64,000 nt of DNA from Sphingobacterium thalpophilum (GCF_901482695.1 NZ_LR590484.1:4836001-4900000), one strand, 5' to 3'; shown: positions 54,028 to 63,968, counted from the first letter of the stretch. The notes: generated by a model from the letters alone, not told the origin. Translations and numbers: made by a program.

Positions 54028-54966
54028 ATGATATTTTTAGGAGTTATCGTCTTTTTCGGACTTATCACATTATTTGCATCTTTTTTTACGGTAAAACAGG
54101 AAACCGCCGCTGTGGTTGAGCGATTAGGCAAGTTTTTAAAGGTAAGCCACGCCGGCTTGCATTTAAAAATTCCTTTTTTGGATCAGATTGCCAAACGTTT
54201 GAATCTCAGAATACAGCAATTGGATGTGATCATCGACACCAAAACATTGGATAATGTTTTCATAAAGATAAAAGTCTCTGTTCAGTACCAAGTGATCAGA
54301 GAAAATGTGAAAGACGCCTATTATCGTCTGGAAAATCCTGAAAATCAGATCACATCCTATGTTTTTGATGTTGTTCGTGCGGAAGTGCCGAAAACAAAAT
54401 TGGATGATGTTTTTGTACGAAAAGATGATATAGCAAACGCTGTAAAAAGCGAGTTGCAGGACGCCATGCAAAGCTATGGTTACAATATTATCAAAGCTTT
54501 AGTGACGGATATTGATCCCGATGAACAGGTAAAACACGCCATGAACAGGATTAACGCTGCAGAGCGTGAAAAAACAGCTGCAGAGTATGAATCTGAAGCA
54601 CAAAGAATACGAATTGTTGCGGTTGCGAAGGCCGAGGCAGAATCCAAAAAACTTCAGGGGCAGGGGATAGCAGACCAGCGGAGAGAGATTGCCAAAGGAC
54701 TGGAGGAATCGGTGAAAATGTTGAACGCCGCTAATATTAACGCTCAGGAAGCCTCTGCTTTAATTGTCGTTACTCAACATTACGATACGTTGAATGCCAT
54801 TGGAGCCAATAGCCGAAGCAATTTGGTGCTGCTGCCCAACTCGCCGACAGCGGCGAGCTCCATGTTGAATGATTTGGTCGTTTCTATGGCAGCAGCGCAA
54901 AAAATCAATGAAGACAACAAAGTCCAATCGTCGGACTTCCCCAGAACCAGAGGCCCTCAGGAATAA
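54028..54966 (+). CDS. SPFH/Band 7 (stomatin-prohibitin) protein
   Basis: The 312-residue protein has an N-terminal membrane segment (residues 1-20, MIFLGVIVFFGLITLFASFF), an SPFH core (VVERLGKFLKVSHAGLHLKI, LRIQQLDVIIDTKTLDNVFI, TKLDDVFVRKDDIANAVKSE) and a coiled coil (EYESEAQRIRIVAVAKAEAE). It forms large membrane microdomain assemblies in relatives. No NfeD-type protease gene is next to it. Bacteroidota often have a single such protein. Confidence 0.92.
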   Translation: MIFLGVIVFFGLITLFASFFTVKQETAAVVERLGKFLKVSHAGLHLKIPFLDQIAKRLNLRIQQLDVIIDTKTLDNVFIKIKVSVQYQVIRENVKDAYYRLENPENQITSYVFDVVRAEVPKTKLDDVFVRKDDIANAVKSELQDAMQSYGYNIIKALVTDIDPDEQVKHAMNRINAAEREKTAAEYESEAQRIRIVAVAKAEAESKKLQGQGIADQRREIAKGLEESVKMLNAANINAQEASALIVVTQHYDTLNAIGANSRSNLVLLPNSPTAASSMLNDLVVSMAAAQKINEDNKVQSSDFPRTRGPQE

Positions 54967-55099
54967 ATAACTGTTAAATTTAAATTCCAGATCAGGTGGG
55001 CATCCATCGGCAGCATAGGAACATAAAAAGAGTCCAAAGTTTGCCTAATGAGATCAGCTGTTGGAAGAATATTTGATTTTGATAAGGAATAAAATTAAG

Positions 55100-55453
55100 A
55101 TGAAGCAGATATTATTTATTTTAGCTTGGTGTCTAAGTATGAGTTGCAACAGCCAGATGCAGCAAGATGCTAAGCTGCTCGGTAAGTGGAGCGGCTTGAT
55201 GAAGGAATCAGAAACAGGAAATCCGGTCGAAAAGATTATTCTTGAATTTAAAGAAGATGGACAATTTATTCAGTATCTGGGAGAAGGTAAAATGCAGAAT
55301 AAGATCGAGTCCACCTATAGAATTCACAATAATAAATTAATTACCGTGGAAAATGAAACCAAAGACGAGACTGAGGGGATATATACGGTGAAGAATGATA
55401 CATTGACGGTTCTGTATGAAGGTATAGAGAATAAGTACGTAAGATTTAAATAA
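55100..55453 (+). CDS. Small lipocalin-like lipoprotein
   Basis: The 117-residue product from ATG 55100 (MKQILFILAWCLSMSCNSQM) has a lipobox ending in C16 (LSMSC), then a beta-rich domain (LLGKWSGLMKESETGNPVEK, IILEFKEDGQFIQYLGEGKM, TLTVLYEGIENKYVRF) typical of the small lipocalin-like/DUF5640 proteins of the phylum. The function is not known. Confidence 0.75.
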   Translation: MKQILFILAWCLSMSCNSQMQQDAKLLGKWSGLMKESETGNPVEKIILEFKEDGQFIQYLGEGKMQNKIESTYRIHNNKLITVENETKDETEGIYTVKNDTLTVLYEGIENKYVRFK

Positions 55454-55558
55454 AAGTTATACTCGCTTGCCTCTTTGATCAGCAAATGTACAGAGTGGCC
55501 TTAGGATTTCGTTTAATCAGGTTGCTCTAGACAACTGGTTACTAAAGCAATAAAAAGC

Positions 55559-56320
55559 ATGGGATTTTTCAGTAAGATTTTTGGGGCAACAAGAGAGCAT
55601 AAGGAACCGCAAAAAGTAAGGGCCCAGTATAAAGATAGTAAATACTTCAATAAGGAGCTCGAAAGAATAAATTTGTGGATTAGCGATGACGATGAAGACT
55701 TCCAACGGTATGAAGAGAAAAACGGTAGGCTAGAAAACCATCATTTTATTGAAGCCTGCAATATCAGGCTTCAGAAACTTCAGGTTGACTACGCTAAAGG
55801 AGAGCCGATCGATCAATTAATTCCCACTTTAGATGCAGCGATAGACTTTCTCCTTAAGGCAGATCCCCAAGAGTTCAAAAATAATTCACTATTTATTAAA
55901 TGCTGTTCATTGTTATTTCTTGTTGACAGGTTACAGGAGCACACTGCAGCGGTGCATCGTTTCATAAACGCTTGGGAAAACAGTCCTATAGAATCATCAT
56001 TTAAACCAGTCCGATTGATTTATTTTCTTACAGGACTTGATAATAAAGGCATAAGTACCAATGATTACAAACCATTTGTTGTCTTACAAAAAATTATAGA
56101 TCTTCCTATTCGAGAAGCAGGAGCAGCCCTTGTTCAATATCTTGAAGAGTGGTATTCTCTTCACAACGAAGAAGCGTGGTACGATTCACATCTAAGAGAA
56201 TGGGGCTATACCGGTTACTGGTCATGGGAAGCCGCTGCAATTGCCAAAAAAATGGAATTGGATAGCAGTCGTTTCAAAGACAACCCATATTTTCCATACG
56301 ACATATTTTTATCCAAGTAA
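55559..56320 (+). CDS. PoNi-like immunity protein (DUF1911)
   Basis: The 253-residue protein ends in the pattern of DUF1911: WYDSHLREWGYTGYWSWEAA, AIAKKMELDSSRFKDNPYFP, YDIF. Such proteins protect against PoNe-type DNase toxins delivered by contact-dependent or type VI systems. The N-terminal part (MGFFSKIFGATREHKEPQKV) is basic. No matching toxin or secretion gene is in the window, so it is an orphan. The next gene starts 25 bases later and may be a second immunity gene. Confidence 0.78.
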   Translation: MGFFSKIFGATREHKEPQKVRAQYKDSKYFNKELERINLWISDDDEDFQRYEEKNGRLENHHFIEACNIRLQKLQVDYAKGEPIDQLIPTLDAAIDFLLKADPQEFKNNSLFIKCCSLLFLVDRLQEHTAAVHRFINAWENSPIESSFKPVRLIYFLTGLDNKGISTNDYKPFVVLQKIIDLPIREAGAALVQYLEEWYSLHNEEAWYDSHLREWGYTGYWSWEAAAIAKKMELDSSRFKDNPYFPYDIFLSK

Positions 56321-56344
56321 AAGGGCTGAAACTAATTCAAATAG

Positions 56345-57301
56345 ATGAAAAAGATTGAAAAGGAGTTTAATAATTCGGTCCATCAAAATTTTGATGAGAT
56401 ACAACAATCGTTAATTCGCTTGTTTGACCGGGTTATGGCCGCCGCTTCTAATCATGAGTATTGCGGTTTGTTGAACTCCAATACCTGGGGCGATCACTAT
56501 CATAAGCTCTCATTCTCAGAATTATTTTTGATGAACCTAAATGACAAGGAGATACTGGGAATATTGAATATCGCCATTTACCAAGCGGTCGTTGACAACG
56601 ACTATAAGCAGCTGTTAAACGGCATATTTACCTATTCACGACTGAGGCTGTTGAATCGGGCATACCTTTCCGGACCTGCTGACTGGATCATAGTCGAAGG
56701 TGCAGTCAACAACGACACCGAACTGCAAGGTTTAGTATACACCAAGTCACTTGCTTTGGATAATACGGTTTCCTATGACAAAACACTGCTGTTAAGTAGA
56801 AACCTACTCAGAGCAATAGTGATCGAGCCTGATTTGAAGAATGAGACAAAGGAACTCTATTCAAAATTAATCGGCGAGGTTACATCAAAGTTTGACAGAG
56901 CGTTTTTAGAATACCTATATGGTGTGATTACAGGAGATTACCAGCTCATTAGGGCGAACTTCGAAGAAATGGAACAGTGTTATAGCAGGTGCCAGTGGCT
57001 GTCTTCCGGCTGGTATCGGGAAGCAGGGCTGAATAAAACCGTCCCGGTGTTTCTTTTGGGTCTTTACCAGCTAAAAAATGTTGTTAATAATAGTATCGAG
57101 CTTCCATTAAAAAACGAGTATTTAAGGGAAGCTAGCCATGTTATACGTGAGTCTCCAGACTATAAACCGCAAATTTTTAAACCATTTGAAGGTAGTCTCC
57201 AGTTTTTAAACGACATATTAATCAGCGATTTTGTTCCTTTTTATCGCGGTTACAGAGCAAAAATAGAAGCAATAAGGAAAGTCGTCGGGAGAAGCAACTA
57301 A
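56345..57301 (+). CDS. Hypothetical protein, candidate second immunity protein
   Basis: The 318-residue protein is all-helical with no signal or membrane segment. Its composition (many aromatic, Leu and Asn residues) and position 25 bases after the DUF1911 gene suggest another immunity protein (the Imm49 group was considered, without a decisive motif). It is not identified further. Confidence 0.55.
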   Translation: MKKIEKEFNNSVHQNFDEIQQSLIRLFDRVMAAASNHEYCGLLNSNTWGDHYHKLSFSELFLMNLNDKEILGILNIAIYQAVVDNDYKQLLNGIFTYSRLRLLNRAYLSGPADWIIVEGAVNNDTELQGLVYTKSLALDNTVSYDKTLLLSRNLLRAIVIEPDLKNETKELYSKLIGEVTSKFDRAFLEYLYGVITGDYQLIRANFEEMEQCYSRCQWLSSGWYREAGLNKTVPVFLLGLYQLKNVVNNSIELPLKNEYLREASHVIRESPDYKPQIFKPFEGSLQFLNDILISDFVPFYRGYRAKIEAIRKVVGRSN

Positions 57302-57438
57302 GCAGCGTATGATTTGATCATTTCTATGGCACACGACAATCACTAAAGAAAGTAAAATTCAACAACTGAACTTCCGCTGATAGAAACAATTGTTTTGAAG
57401 AACCAGAATTTCACAGCGATAAAACAGCAAAGAACTGT

Positions 57439-57622
57439 ATGCATAAAGAGAAGGCTCCATTATATAGAAGAGTCAATGCCAAGACTTGCGGCATTAAACA
57501 CAATCCGCTTACTTCAAATCACCAATCCGACATTAACCGCTAAGGATATGAAGCCGTTCTGTTCTTGTTGTAAGCATACTTTCAATGGCGTATTGTTCGG
57601 AGCAGATCTGATCAATTTATAA
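57439..57622 (+). pseudogene. Remnant of an uncharacterised Bacteroidota gene
   Basis: Two frames show ends of one small family: MHKEKAPLYRRVNAKTCG at the start and LTAKDMKPFCSCCKHTFNGV at the end. Intact homologues would have 80 or so residues between them. The end is in another frame (stop 57620-57622). A deletion, perhaps plus a frameshift, has destroyed the gene. The family is known to me only by sequence, not by function. Confidence 0.5.
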
Positions 57623-57677
57623 TTTGGATTCTTGCCCAATAGCTGATAGCTTAGTCAATTATAGATCTATTTCAAAA

Positions 57678-58790
57678 ATGATGAGAAAACCAGTCAAATT
57701 AGCTTTGGTTCCGTTACTATCAATCCCTTTGATCACAATAGGGCAGACCGATGAGACCTTTACTATTCATGGTAAGATCGACACCATTCCGAATGCAAAA
57801 TATCGGATCATGTATAAAAATAATGATAAAGTAATTCGTGATTCACTACAGTTGTCGGCTGATCGAACCTTTACTTTTAGAGGCAGTATCGGAGAACCGA
57901 CACACTTTAATTTAATTATCGACAATACTTTCAATCCCCGGCTGGTAAAAGATCAAATTGTATACGCATTTTGGGTTTCTCCGGGTGACAATTTAATTTT
58001 CCATGGCCTTACAGGTTGGCTGTCGGGCAGTAAAGATAATTTGTATACAGACGAGTCCAAATATGAATTGAAAGGTTCGGCGCTGGATAAATCAGCCTTA
58101 GACTATGTTGAAAAGCAAAGAACCCTATATCTTACCGATAAAGACCAAGACAATAAAACGAGACAGGTAGATAGCTTAAAAAGAAGATTTATTCAAAATA
58201 ATCCGAACAGCTTTTACAGCCTCTACCTACTGAACAGATCGTTTCGAACCTGGAAAGATCAACCTGAATTATTGGACTCATTGTATAACGGCCTGTCTGC
58301 CCAGCTCAAAAATAGTTATTCCGGTATATTACTGTATAAAAAGATGATGGCATCTGCTCAGTTGGAGATTGGAAAAAGCCTTCCCACGTTTGAACTGCCC
58401 AATGCTGATGGAAAGCTCATTAGCCTCGACGATTTCAAAGGAAAATATGTCTTGGTAGATTTTTGGGCGAGCTGGTGTGGCCCATGCCGCCAGGAATTCC
58501 CTTATTTACGGTCACTGTATAACGAATATCGATCGAAAAATTTTGAGATCTTAGGAATATCCATCGATGAAATAAAAAAAGATTGGCTTCAGGCTGTCCA
58601 TGACGAAAATTTGACTTGGACAAACCTATCCGATAGTGGAGGCTTTAAAGGTGAACTCTTCCAGATCTTTGGTCTCAACGGTGTTCCAGATAACTTTCTG
58701 TTAGATAGGAACGGAAAGATTGTGGCGCGCAACCTTAGAGGTCATGAGTTAAAAACGGTATTGGAAAAACTAATTGCGCAAACTAAGTAA
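57678..58790 (+). CDS. Secreted thioredoxin-family protein with an N-terminal DUF4369-like domain
   Basis: The 370-residue product from ATG 57678 (MMRKPVKLALVPLLSIPLIT) has a signal peptide, a beta-rich DUF4369 domain (TFTIHGKIDTIPNAKYRIMY), and a C-terminal TlpA/ResA-like thioredoxin domain (VLVDFWASWCGPCRQEFPYL with the CGPC redox pair, IFGLNGVPDNFLLDRNGKIV). These envelope proteins reduce disulfides, often for cytochrome maturation or as oxidative-stress defence. No operon partner. Confidence 0.9.
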   Translation: MMRKPVKLALVPLLSIPLITIGQTDETFTIHGKIDTIPNAKYRIMYKNNDKVIRDSLQLSADRTFTFRGSIGEPTHFNLIIDNTFNPRLVKDQIVYAFWVSPGDNLIFHGLTGWLSGSKDNLYTDESKYELKGSALDKSALDYVEKQRTLYLTDKDQDNKTRQVDSLKRRFIQNNPNSFYSLYLLNRSFRTWKDQPELLDSLYNGLSAQLKNSYSGILLYKKMMASAQLEIGKSLPTFELPNADGKLISLDDFKGKYVLVDFWASWCGPCRQEFPYLRSLYNEYRSKNFEILGISIDEIKKDWLQAVHDENLTWTNLSDSGGFKGELFQIFGLNGVPDNFLLDRNGKIVARNLRGHELKTVLEKLIAQTK

Positions 58791-58813
58791 GATCGTCTAC
58801 TTTTTGCTTTGTC

Positions 58814-58844
58814 GCCCGTGATCTTAACCGAAAACGCCACGGGC
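58814..58844 (+). terminator. Weak terminator candidate after the thioredoxin gene
   Basis: GCCCGTG and CACGGGC flank 17 bases, with CCCCTTT behind. The T-run is short. Confidence 0.4.
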
Positions 58845-58922
58845 CCCTTTAACCCTTAGATTCGCGCCATGAAGGAATCATTCCTGGTTGTTGTCAAGTC
58901 GAAAGTGCTTACGAGCGTTCAA

Positions 58923-60113
58923 TTATGGATATAGTAAATACTTTTCACGCATCAGCTTGTATCTATCAAGGCCGGGCTTCCAGCTTTTACGGATATCATC
59001 TTCGTTCATGCCTGATATTATCTGCTCTTCTAACAATTGGCCTCCTGCCAACTTATCGAAGATGACAATTTCCTTGCTCTGTTTATTATCAAAGAATATT
59101 TCTTTATTAGGAAAGTTGCGATAGGTTTCAATTAGCCATGACAGATTTATTTTCTTGTCACTTCTAACCTTCTTTAGATCCACATTTCGCAAGTCCAGTC
59201 CAAAACACACTTTTCCTAGATGAATCGGCGTAGCACTCATGTTCGCGATACTTTGAGGCGTGAATGAGAAGTCATAGATGCCCTTGAAATGCGGCGCTCC
59301 AATTACCGTGAACGGAAATTTTGTACCTCTTCCTTCACTCAATACCGTTCCTTCGAATAAGCATGTAGACGGGTACAACAGAACAGCCTGGTAGGTGTTG
59401 ATATTAGGCGACATATGAACAGGTGGAATATATTCCATGTCATGACTATAGTTGGCGACCGGTATAATCTTTATATTACATTTGATGCCATTTGCCAGCC
59501 AGCCTTCACCATTGATCATCTGAGCATATTCGCCAACTGTCATACCATGAGTAATTGGCACCGGGTGCATGCCAATGCCCGATTGATATTTCATGTCGAG
59601 GATAGGACCGTCGATGAAGTATCCGTTCGGATTCGGCCGGTCCAAAATGAGCAGTTCCTTGCCATTCTCCGCACAAGCTTCCATAACACGGTGCATGGTT
59701 CCTATATAGGTGAAATACCGCACTCCAATATCTTGTATATCGAAAATCATTAAGTCAACATCCTCTAACATCTTCTTCGTGGGCTTGTTCGTTCTTCCAT
59801 AAAGGGAAACTACTTTTATTCCCGTTTTGGAGTCAACATCGTCTTTTACCTTGACACCAGCTCCAACGTCACCACGAAAACCATGCTCAGGACCAAACAC
59901 TTTAATTATGTTGACTCCCAAGGATAAGAGACTGTCAACACTTAATTTGTTTCCAATACGAGAAGTTGGGTTCACCACCATCCCAATTCTTTTACCCTTC
60001 AGGTAGTCAATATATTCCGGTATTCGATCTGCCCCCGGTGTTATCTGTGAAATTGCAGATTGGGCAATCAAAAAGAAGAGGCAGATAAGGGCGGTGAATT
60101 TTTTCATTTTCAT
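58923..60113 (-). CDS. namZ: Exo-beta-N-acetylmuramidase NamZ family protein (DUF1343)
   Basis: The 396-residue protein has a signal peptide (MKMKKFTALICLFFLIAQSA to ISQ) and the NamZ/GH171 pattern: GKRIGMVVNPTSRIGNK, FGPEHGFRGDVGAGVKVKDD, VDLMIFDIQDIGVRYFTYIG, LDRPNPNGYFIDGPILD and GMHPVPITHGMTVGEYAQMI. It cleaves terminal MurNAc from peptidoglycan fragments in the periplasm, for cell-wall recycling. No cell-wall-recycling cluster accompanies it here. Confidence 0.93.
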   Translation of the reverse strand: MKMKKFTALICLFFLIAQSAISQITPGADRIPEYIDYLKGKRIGMVVNPTSRIGNKLSVDSLLSLGVNIIKVFGPEHGFRGDVGAGVKVKDDVDSKTGIKVVSLYGRTNKPTKKMLEDVDLMIFDIQDIGVRYFTYIGTMHRVMEACAENGKELLILDRPNPNGYFIDGPILDMKYQSGIGMHPVPITHGMTVGEYAQMINGEGWLANGIKCNIKIIPVANYSHDMEYIPPVHMSPNINTYQAVLLYPSTCLFEGTVLSEGRGTKFPFTVIGAPHFKGIYDFSFTPQSIANMSATPIHLGKVCFGLDLRNVDLKKVRSDKKINLSWLIETYRNFPNKEIFFDNKQSKEIVIFDKLAGGQLLEEQIISGMNEDDIRKSWKPGLDRYKLMREKYLLYP

Positions 60114-60773
60114 AAGGATTTATGTTCTAAGTAAAAAGGTGCTGTAGATAAGTTTATAATGGATATAAGCTTTATCAGAAGTTGATATACACTTTTTCTA
60201 AAGTTTAATATAAGAATATAGATAAAAAACCAAATACGCAAGAAAACGCAAAAATAATCTATAACGTATGCGTTTTGAGCTTATATAAATGTTAGTGTGC
60301 CGATAAATAAATCCACAAACAAATCCATCCTGCATTTAAGTTCTAGCGTTAATTTAATCTATTCTGACAGAGGTGTCGACTACCAAAGAGAACATAGAAT
60401 AATAATGATAAAAATCGGTAACAAATTGAAACAGAAAGGCTGTTCATCTCTTTGTTTTTAAATTATCTTTCAAAAAATATAAAACTTTAAACGATATTGC
60501 ATAATATTAAGCATTAAAGGCGGGCAGTTCCATTTTTGGTTGATAATCCAATAGGGGGCAGTCTAGATAATAAACCAGGGTGAAAATCAATTATAAAATA
60601 AATCAAGATCAAAAATAAACCAAAAATGAAAAGAAGAACCTTCCTGCATGCTTTAAATCCCGGCATCGTAAGAGCAAATTATATCATGGTGAACGAAATG
60701 CCACATCTTTTACAAGTATCTTGAGCGATGCCTCTCAGGAAACGAATGCTCCATTGATCAAAAAGTAAATTAA
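60114..60773. other. 660-base gap with a gene remnant
   Basis: The region is AT-rich. At its end (60626-60768) is a fragment that starts like a Tat-exported protein (MKRRTFLHALNPGIVRANYI) and, in another frame, ends with ATSFTSILSDASQETNAPLI followed by KK and a stop just before the next gene. This could be a gene with an internal deletion. The rest shows nothing recognisable. Confidence 0.4.
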
Positions 60774-61340
60774 ATGATAAAGAAGATGCTCCTTGTTTTA
60801 GTCATGTCAATATCCACATGGGTTATTTTTCAGGCGAAAGGACAAACAGAAAAAAATAGCAAATACGATTTTTTTGACACTGTCGTAAACAATCACAATC
60901 AAGTCTTTGAGGTTTCAGGCATCCCGTCAGCCATAGAAATGACGCTAAAGTATTGTAAAGCCGTGGGTTTTAATTTTTATGACCTGCAATATAAATGGCA
61001 GAATAAAGCCGACGGCTCTTTCCACGACTTTGACAATAAGGAATTTTATGGTGTTACATTTTCGCACAAGTTTGTGATGGCACGAAATGAAAATTTTCCG
61101 ATCGACAGCCTTTTCCAAACGATAGAAAATGAACTGAAGTCTGGAAAAAAGGTTATTATCGCATTGCAGCTGGAAAACAGCTGGCCTATTTTTGTTGTCC
61201 ACAAACAAACTCCAGACGGAGAATTTGTTTCTTACAGCAAATTAGGAACCCATACGCTAATACTTAGGAATACGAAAGAACTGGTGAGACGGTCTAGGGG
61301 TACAGAAATCATGACCTATAGCAATGCGTCTGGTCTGTAG
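60774..61340 (+). CDS. C39-like papain-fold protein with lost catalytic residues
   Basis: The 188-residue protein has a signal peptide (MIKKMLLVLVMSISTWVIFQ to AKGQ) and then aligns along its whole length with the next gene product. Where that neighbour has the active cysteine (C48, MSCIPSAVEM), this one has glycine (G49, VSGIPSAIEM), and the histidine position (H137, WHMFV) reads P138 (WPIFV). It is therefore a probable pseudo-enzyme. The layout matches peptidase_C39_2: a Cys helix, then KSGKKVIIALQ and SYSKLGTHTLIL. Confidence 0.75.
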   Translation: MIKKMLLVLVMSISTWVIFQAKGQTEKNSKYDFFDTVVNNHNQVFEVSGIPSAIEMTLKYCKAVGFNFYDLQYKWQNKADGSFHDFDNKEFYGVTFSHKFVMARNENFPIDSLFQTIENELKSGKKVIIALQLENSWPIFVVHKQTPDGEFVSYSKLGTHTLILRNTKELVRRSRGTEIMTYSNASGL

Positions 61341-61387
61341 GGTGATGTCAGCATCTCCTGTGTTATAATCATAAAATAAGTTAACTG

Positions 61388-61951
61388 ATGAAAAAGATCC
61401 TCCTTACTTTAGTTGTGTTAATAGCCACACCATTTGTTCTTCATTTGAAGGCGCAAACAAGAAGAAGTGATAATCCTGATTTTTTTGATACTGTCATCAA
61501 CAATCACAATCAGCTTTTTCCAATGTCGTGCATTCCTTCTGCTGTCGAAATGGTGTTAAAGTATTATAAAGTAGTAGATTTTGACTTTTACGACCTTCAA
61601 AACGCATGGCAGAACAAAGCAGACGGTTCTTTTCGCGACTTTGACAATAAAGAATTATACGGTATTACTTTCTCCCAAAAATTTGTTTTGCCCCGGGATG
61701 CCAGCTTTCCGATAGACAGCCTTTTTCAAACGATAGAAAATGAACTGAAGTCTGGAAAGAAAGTAATCATCTCACTTCCAGCAGAAAGGGACTGGCATAT
61801 GTTTGTTATATGCAGACAGACGTCGGATGGAGATTTTATATCCTACAGCAAACTAGGAAGTCATACATTAATTCTTAGGAATACAAAAGAGATCGTAAGA
61901 AATTCCAACGGCATGGAGATCATGACCTATAGCGTGCCTGAGGGTTTATAG
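61388..61951 (+). CDS. C39-like papain-fold secreted protease
   Basis: The 187-residue protein has a signal peptide (MKKILLTLVVLIATPFVLHL to KAQ), the Cys motif SCIPSAVEMVLKYYKV (C48) and a histidine (H137) in WHMFV, then SYSKLG, as expected for the Cys-His-Asp/Asn arrangement of C39-like peptidases. It appears to be the active copy of the tandem pair. Nucleotide identity to the upstream gene is very high around the segment SLFQTIENELKSGKK, so the duplication is recent. A role as an exported bacteriocin-type protease or envelope hydrolase is possible. Confidence 0.77.
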   Translation: MKKILLTLVVLIATPFVLHLKAQTRRSDNPDFFDTVINNHNQLFPMSCIPSAVEMVLKYYKVVDFDFYDLQNAWQNKADGSFRDFDNKELYGITFSQKFVLPRDASFPIDSLFQTIENELKSGKKVIISLPAERDWHMFVICRQTSDGDFISYSKLGSHTLILRNTKEIVRNSNGMEIMTYSVPEGL

Positions 61952-62081
61952 AACAATGTAAGTTCTTAAAAACTCATCCTGCTTCTGACTGTAGCTGTGA
62001 GAAATCTTGTTGTTTAGTTCGTCTGGATAAATCCGAACCTGAACACTATTGTACGTGTTTATTTTGGCAGAAAAACCAATA

Positions 62082-63968
62082 ATGAGAACGAACATAACTA
62101 CATTCCTTGCCCTTCTTCTTACGGTCTTATTGTGCAATTTATCTAAGGCCTTTACCCGTCACGACAGTTCTTCGGACCCTGAAATGCAGCGTTTATAAAA
62201 AAAGCTTGTCGCGGTGTTAGAGAAGGAACATATTCCCGGTCTGATGATTTCGATCGTTAAGAAAGACAGCATCCTCTTTTCGGGGGGATTGGGATACGCC
62301 GACTTGGAGCAAAAAATCATGGTCAATGCAAATACGCAGTTCCATCTGGCATCCGTTACAAAATTTTTCGTCGCTATGGGTATCCAAATATTGATATCCG
62401 AGGGTAGGTTGGACCTCAATGATCGATTGCACGATATAGCCCCAGAAATTCCATTTACTAATCCCTGGGAATCGACTAATCCAGTCCGGATCGTCCATCT
62501 ATTGGAGCATACAGCAGGCTTCGAAGACATCCATGTGAGCAAAATGGTCAATACCGAACGAATACCCCAAAAAGGAATAGATGCCATCCAGTCCGTAAAG
62601 AGTTCATTTACCTCTCGATGGAAACCGGGAGAGAGAACATCATACTCAAACCCCGGATATAATATTCTGGGGTATATCATAGAAAAAATTTCCAAAAGGC
62701 CATGGAACGAATTCTTAAAGTTAAGACTACTTGATCCACTTGGCATGCAGCACACTACTTTTGACCTAAGTGGCAACAGCCACATTTCGTTTGCGAAGGG
62801 TTATGATTTTAGCGCCGGCAAATTTAAGCCTCTTCCGCTATATGGGCCAAGTTCCAATGGAGCCAGTAGCGCTCTGGTCTCAGACGCCTCGGATATGTCC
62901 AGGTTCCTGCATTATCTACTCACAGCCGACGAAAATAGCAACATCCTTAAATCCAAAGATCTCGATGAGATGGAAAGAGTACACAGCACGCTGGCGAGCA
63001 AAAGAGGGCTGCAAACGGGATATGCTTTGGGTAATGATCTTTTTCCCAATAACAAAAAGATACCGTTGAGGGGGCACAACGGTAAAGGAGAGGGGATAGT
63101 ATCGTGGATTTTTTTCAACCGGCAAAAGGGCGTTGCCTATGCCATCTCTGCCAACGCCAATGTCAACCTATATCCAGTATCGCAGCTTATCGAAGAGTAT
63201 CTGACTCAGGATGTTTCCGCGCCGATACTGAGCAGCGTAGAGCTAGATGGCCATGAGATAGAACCGATGCTGGGATATTATCAATTTTTAAATCCAAAAA
63301 ATGAACGATGGGAGTTCCACAAAAGAATTTTTGGAGGAATACGTCTCCTTTCTGTGGCTGGTGACAAACTGATCGTTGATAGAGGCCATGGTCAGATTGA
63401 TTCATTAATCCATATGGGTAATAAGATCTTCCGGGTCAAAGGTGACATCATCCCCTCAGTGGTTGTGGGAACTGACGATGACGGAAGGCCTTTCTTCCAT
63501 GGATATGGCAACGGTTTCTATAGGAAGGCTCCCTATGGTCCAGTGCTGCTGCAGAAGACACTTATTTACCTTGGACTGATCGCTGCACTACTTTCGATGA
63601 TATACACAGTTGTAGGTATACCGATGGCGCTACTACGTAAAATAAGTGTTATAGATCTCTGTTTGGTACTTCTGCCCAGCCTCGGAATGATCGCATTTTT
63701 TGTTTCTTTTCGTCTGTTGGGAAAGACTGAAGCCGTAAGCAAAGAACTGTTAACCTATATGAATATGACAAGCTTTTCCATTTTCGCTGGGATGCTCTTT
63801 TTAGGAATCAGTGTTGCGGTGGCAGCCTGCCTATTATATAGGCGCTGGATGAAAATAGGAAAGAAATGGATAAAAATCGCGCTTGCATTCAACACCATTT
63901 TCCTCTTCTACCTTGTTGTGCTTTTTGCCGTGCACGGCTGGATCGGCATCCCCGTCTGGCTAATGTAA
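62082..63968 (+). pseudogene. Serine hydrolase (class C beta-lactamase family) split by a stop codon
   Basis: From ATG 62082 a signal peptide (MRTNITTFLALLLTVLLCNL, SKAF) and a short linker lead to TAA at 62196-62198, in frame with the enzyme, which then runs uninterrupted to 63968. The enzyme has the three active-site motifs: SVTK (LASVTKFFVAMG), YSN (YSNPGYNILGY) and HNG (GHNGKGEGI). Behind it come a lipocalin-like segment and four hydrophobic helices (about residues 470-600). Without the signal it would be cytosolic from the next start (62214), unless the stop is read through or is a sequencing error. It belongs to the D,D-peptidase/esterase/beta-lactamase superfamily; the true substrate is unknown. 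Confidence 0.82.

Noticed and set aside
57395..57622. An intact 75-residue gene starting with TTG at 57395
   Set aside because: Only its second half matches the small family; the family's start is in another frame (57439), so it is a remnant.
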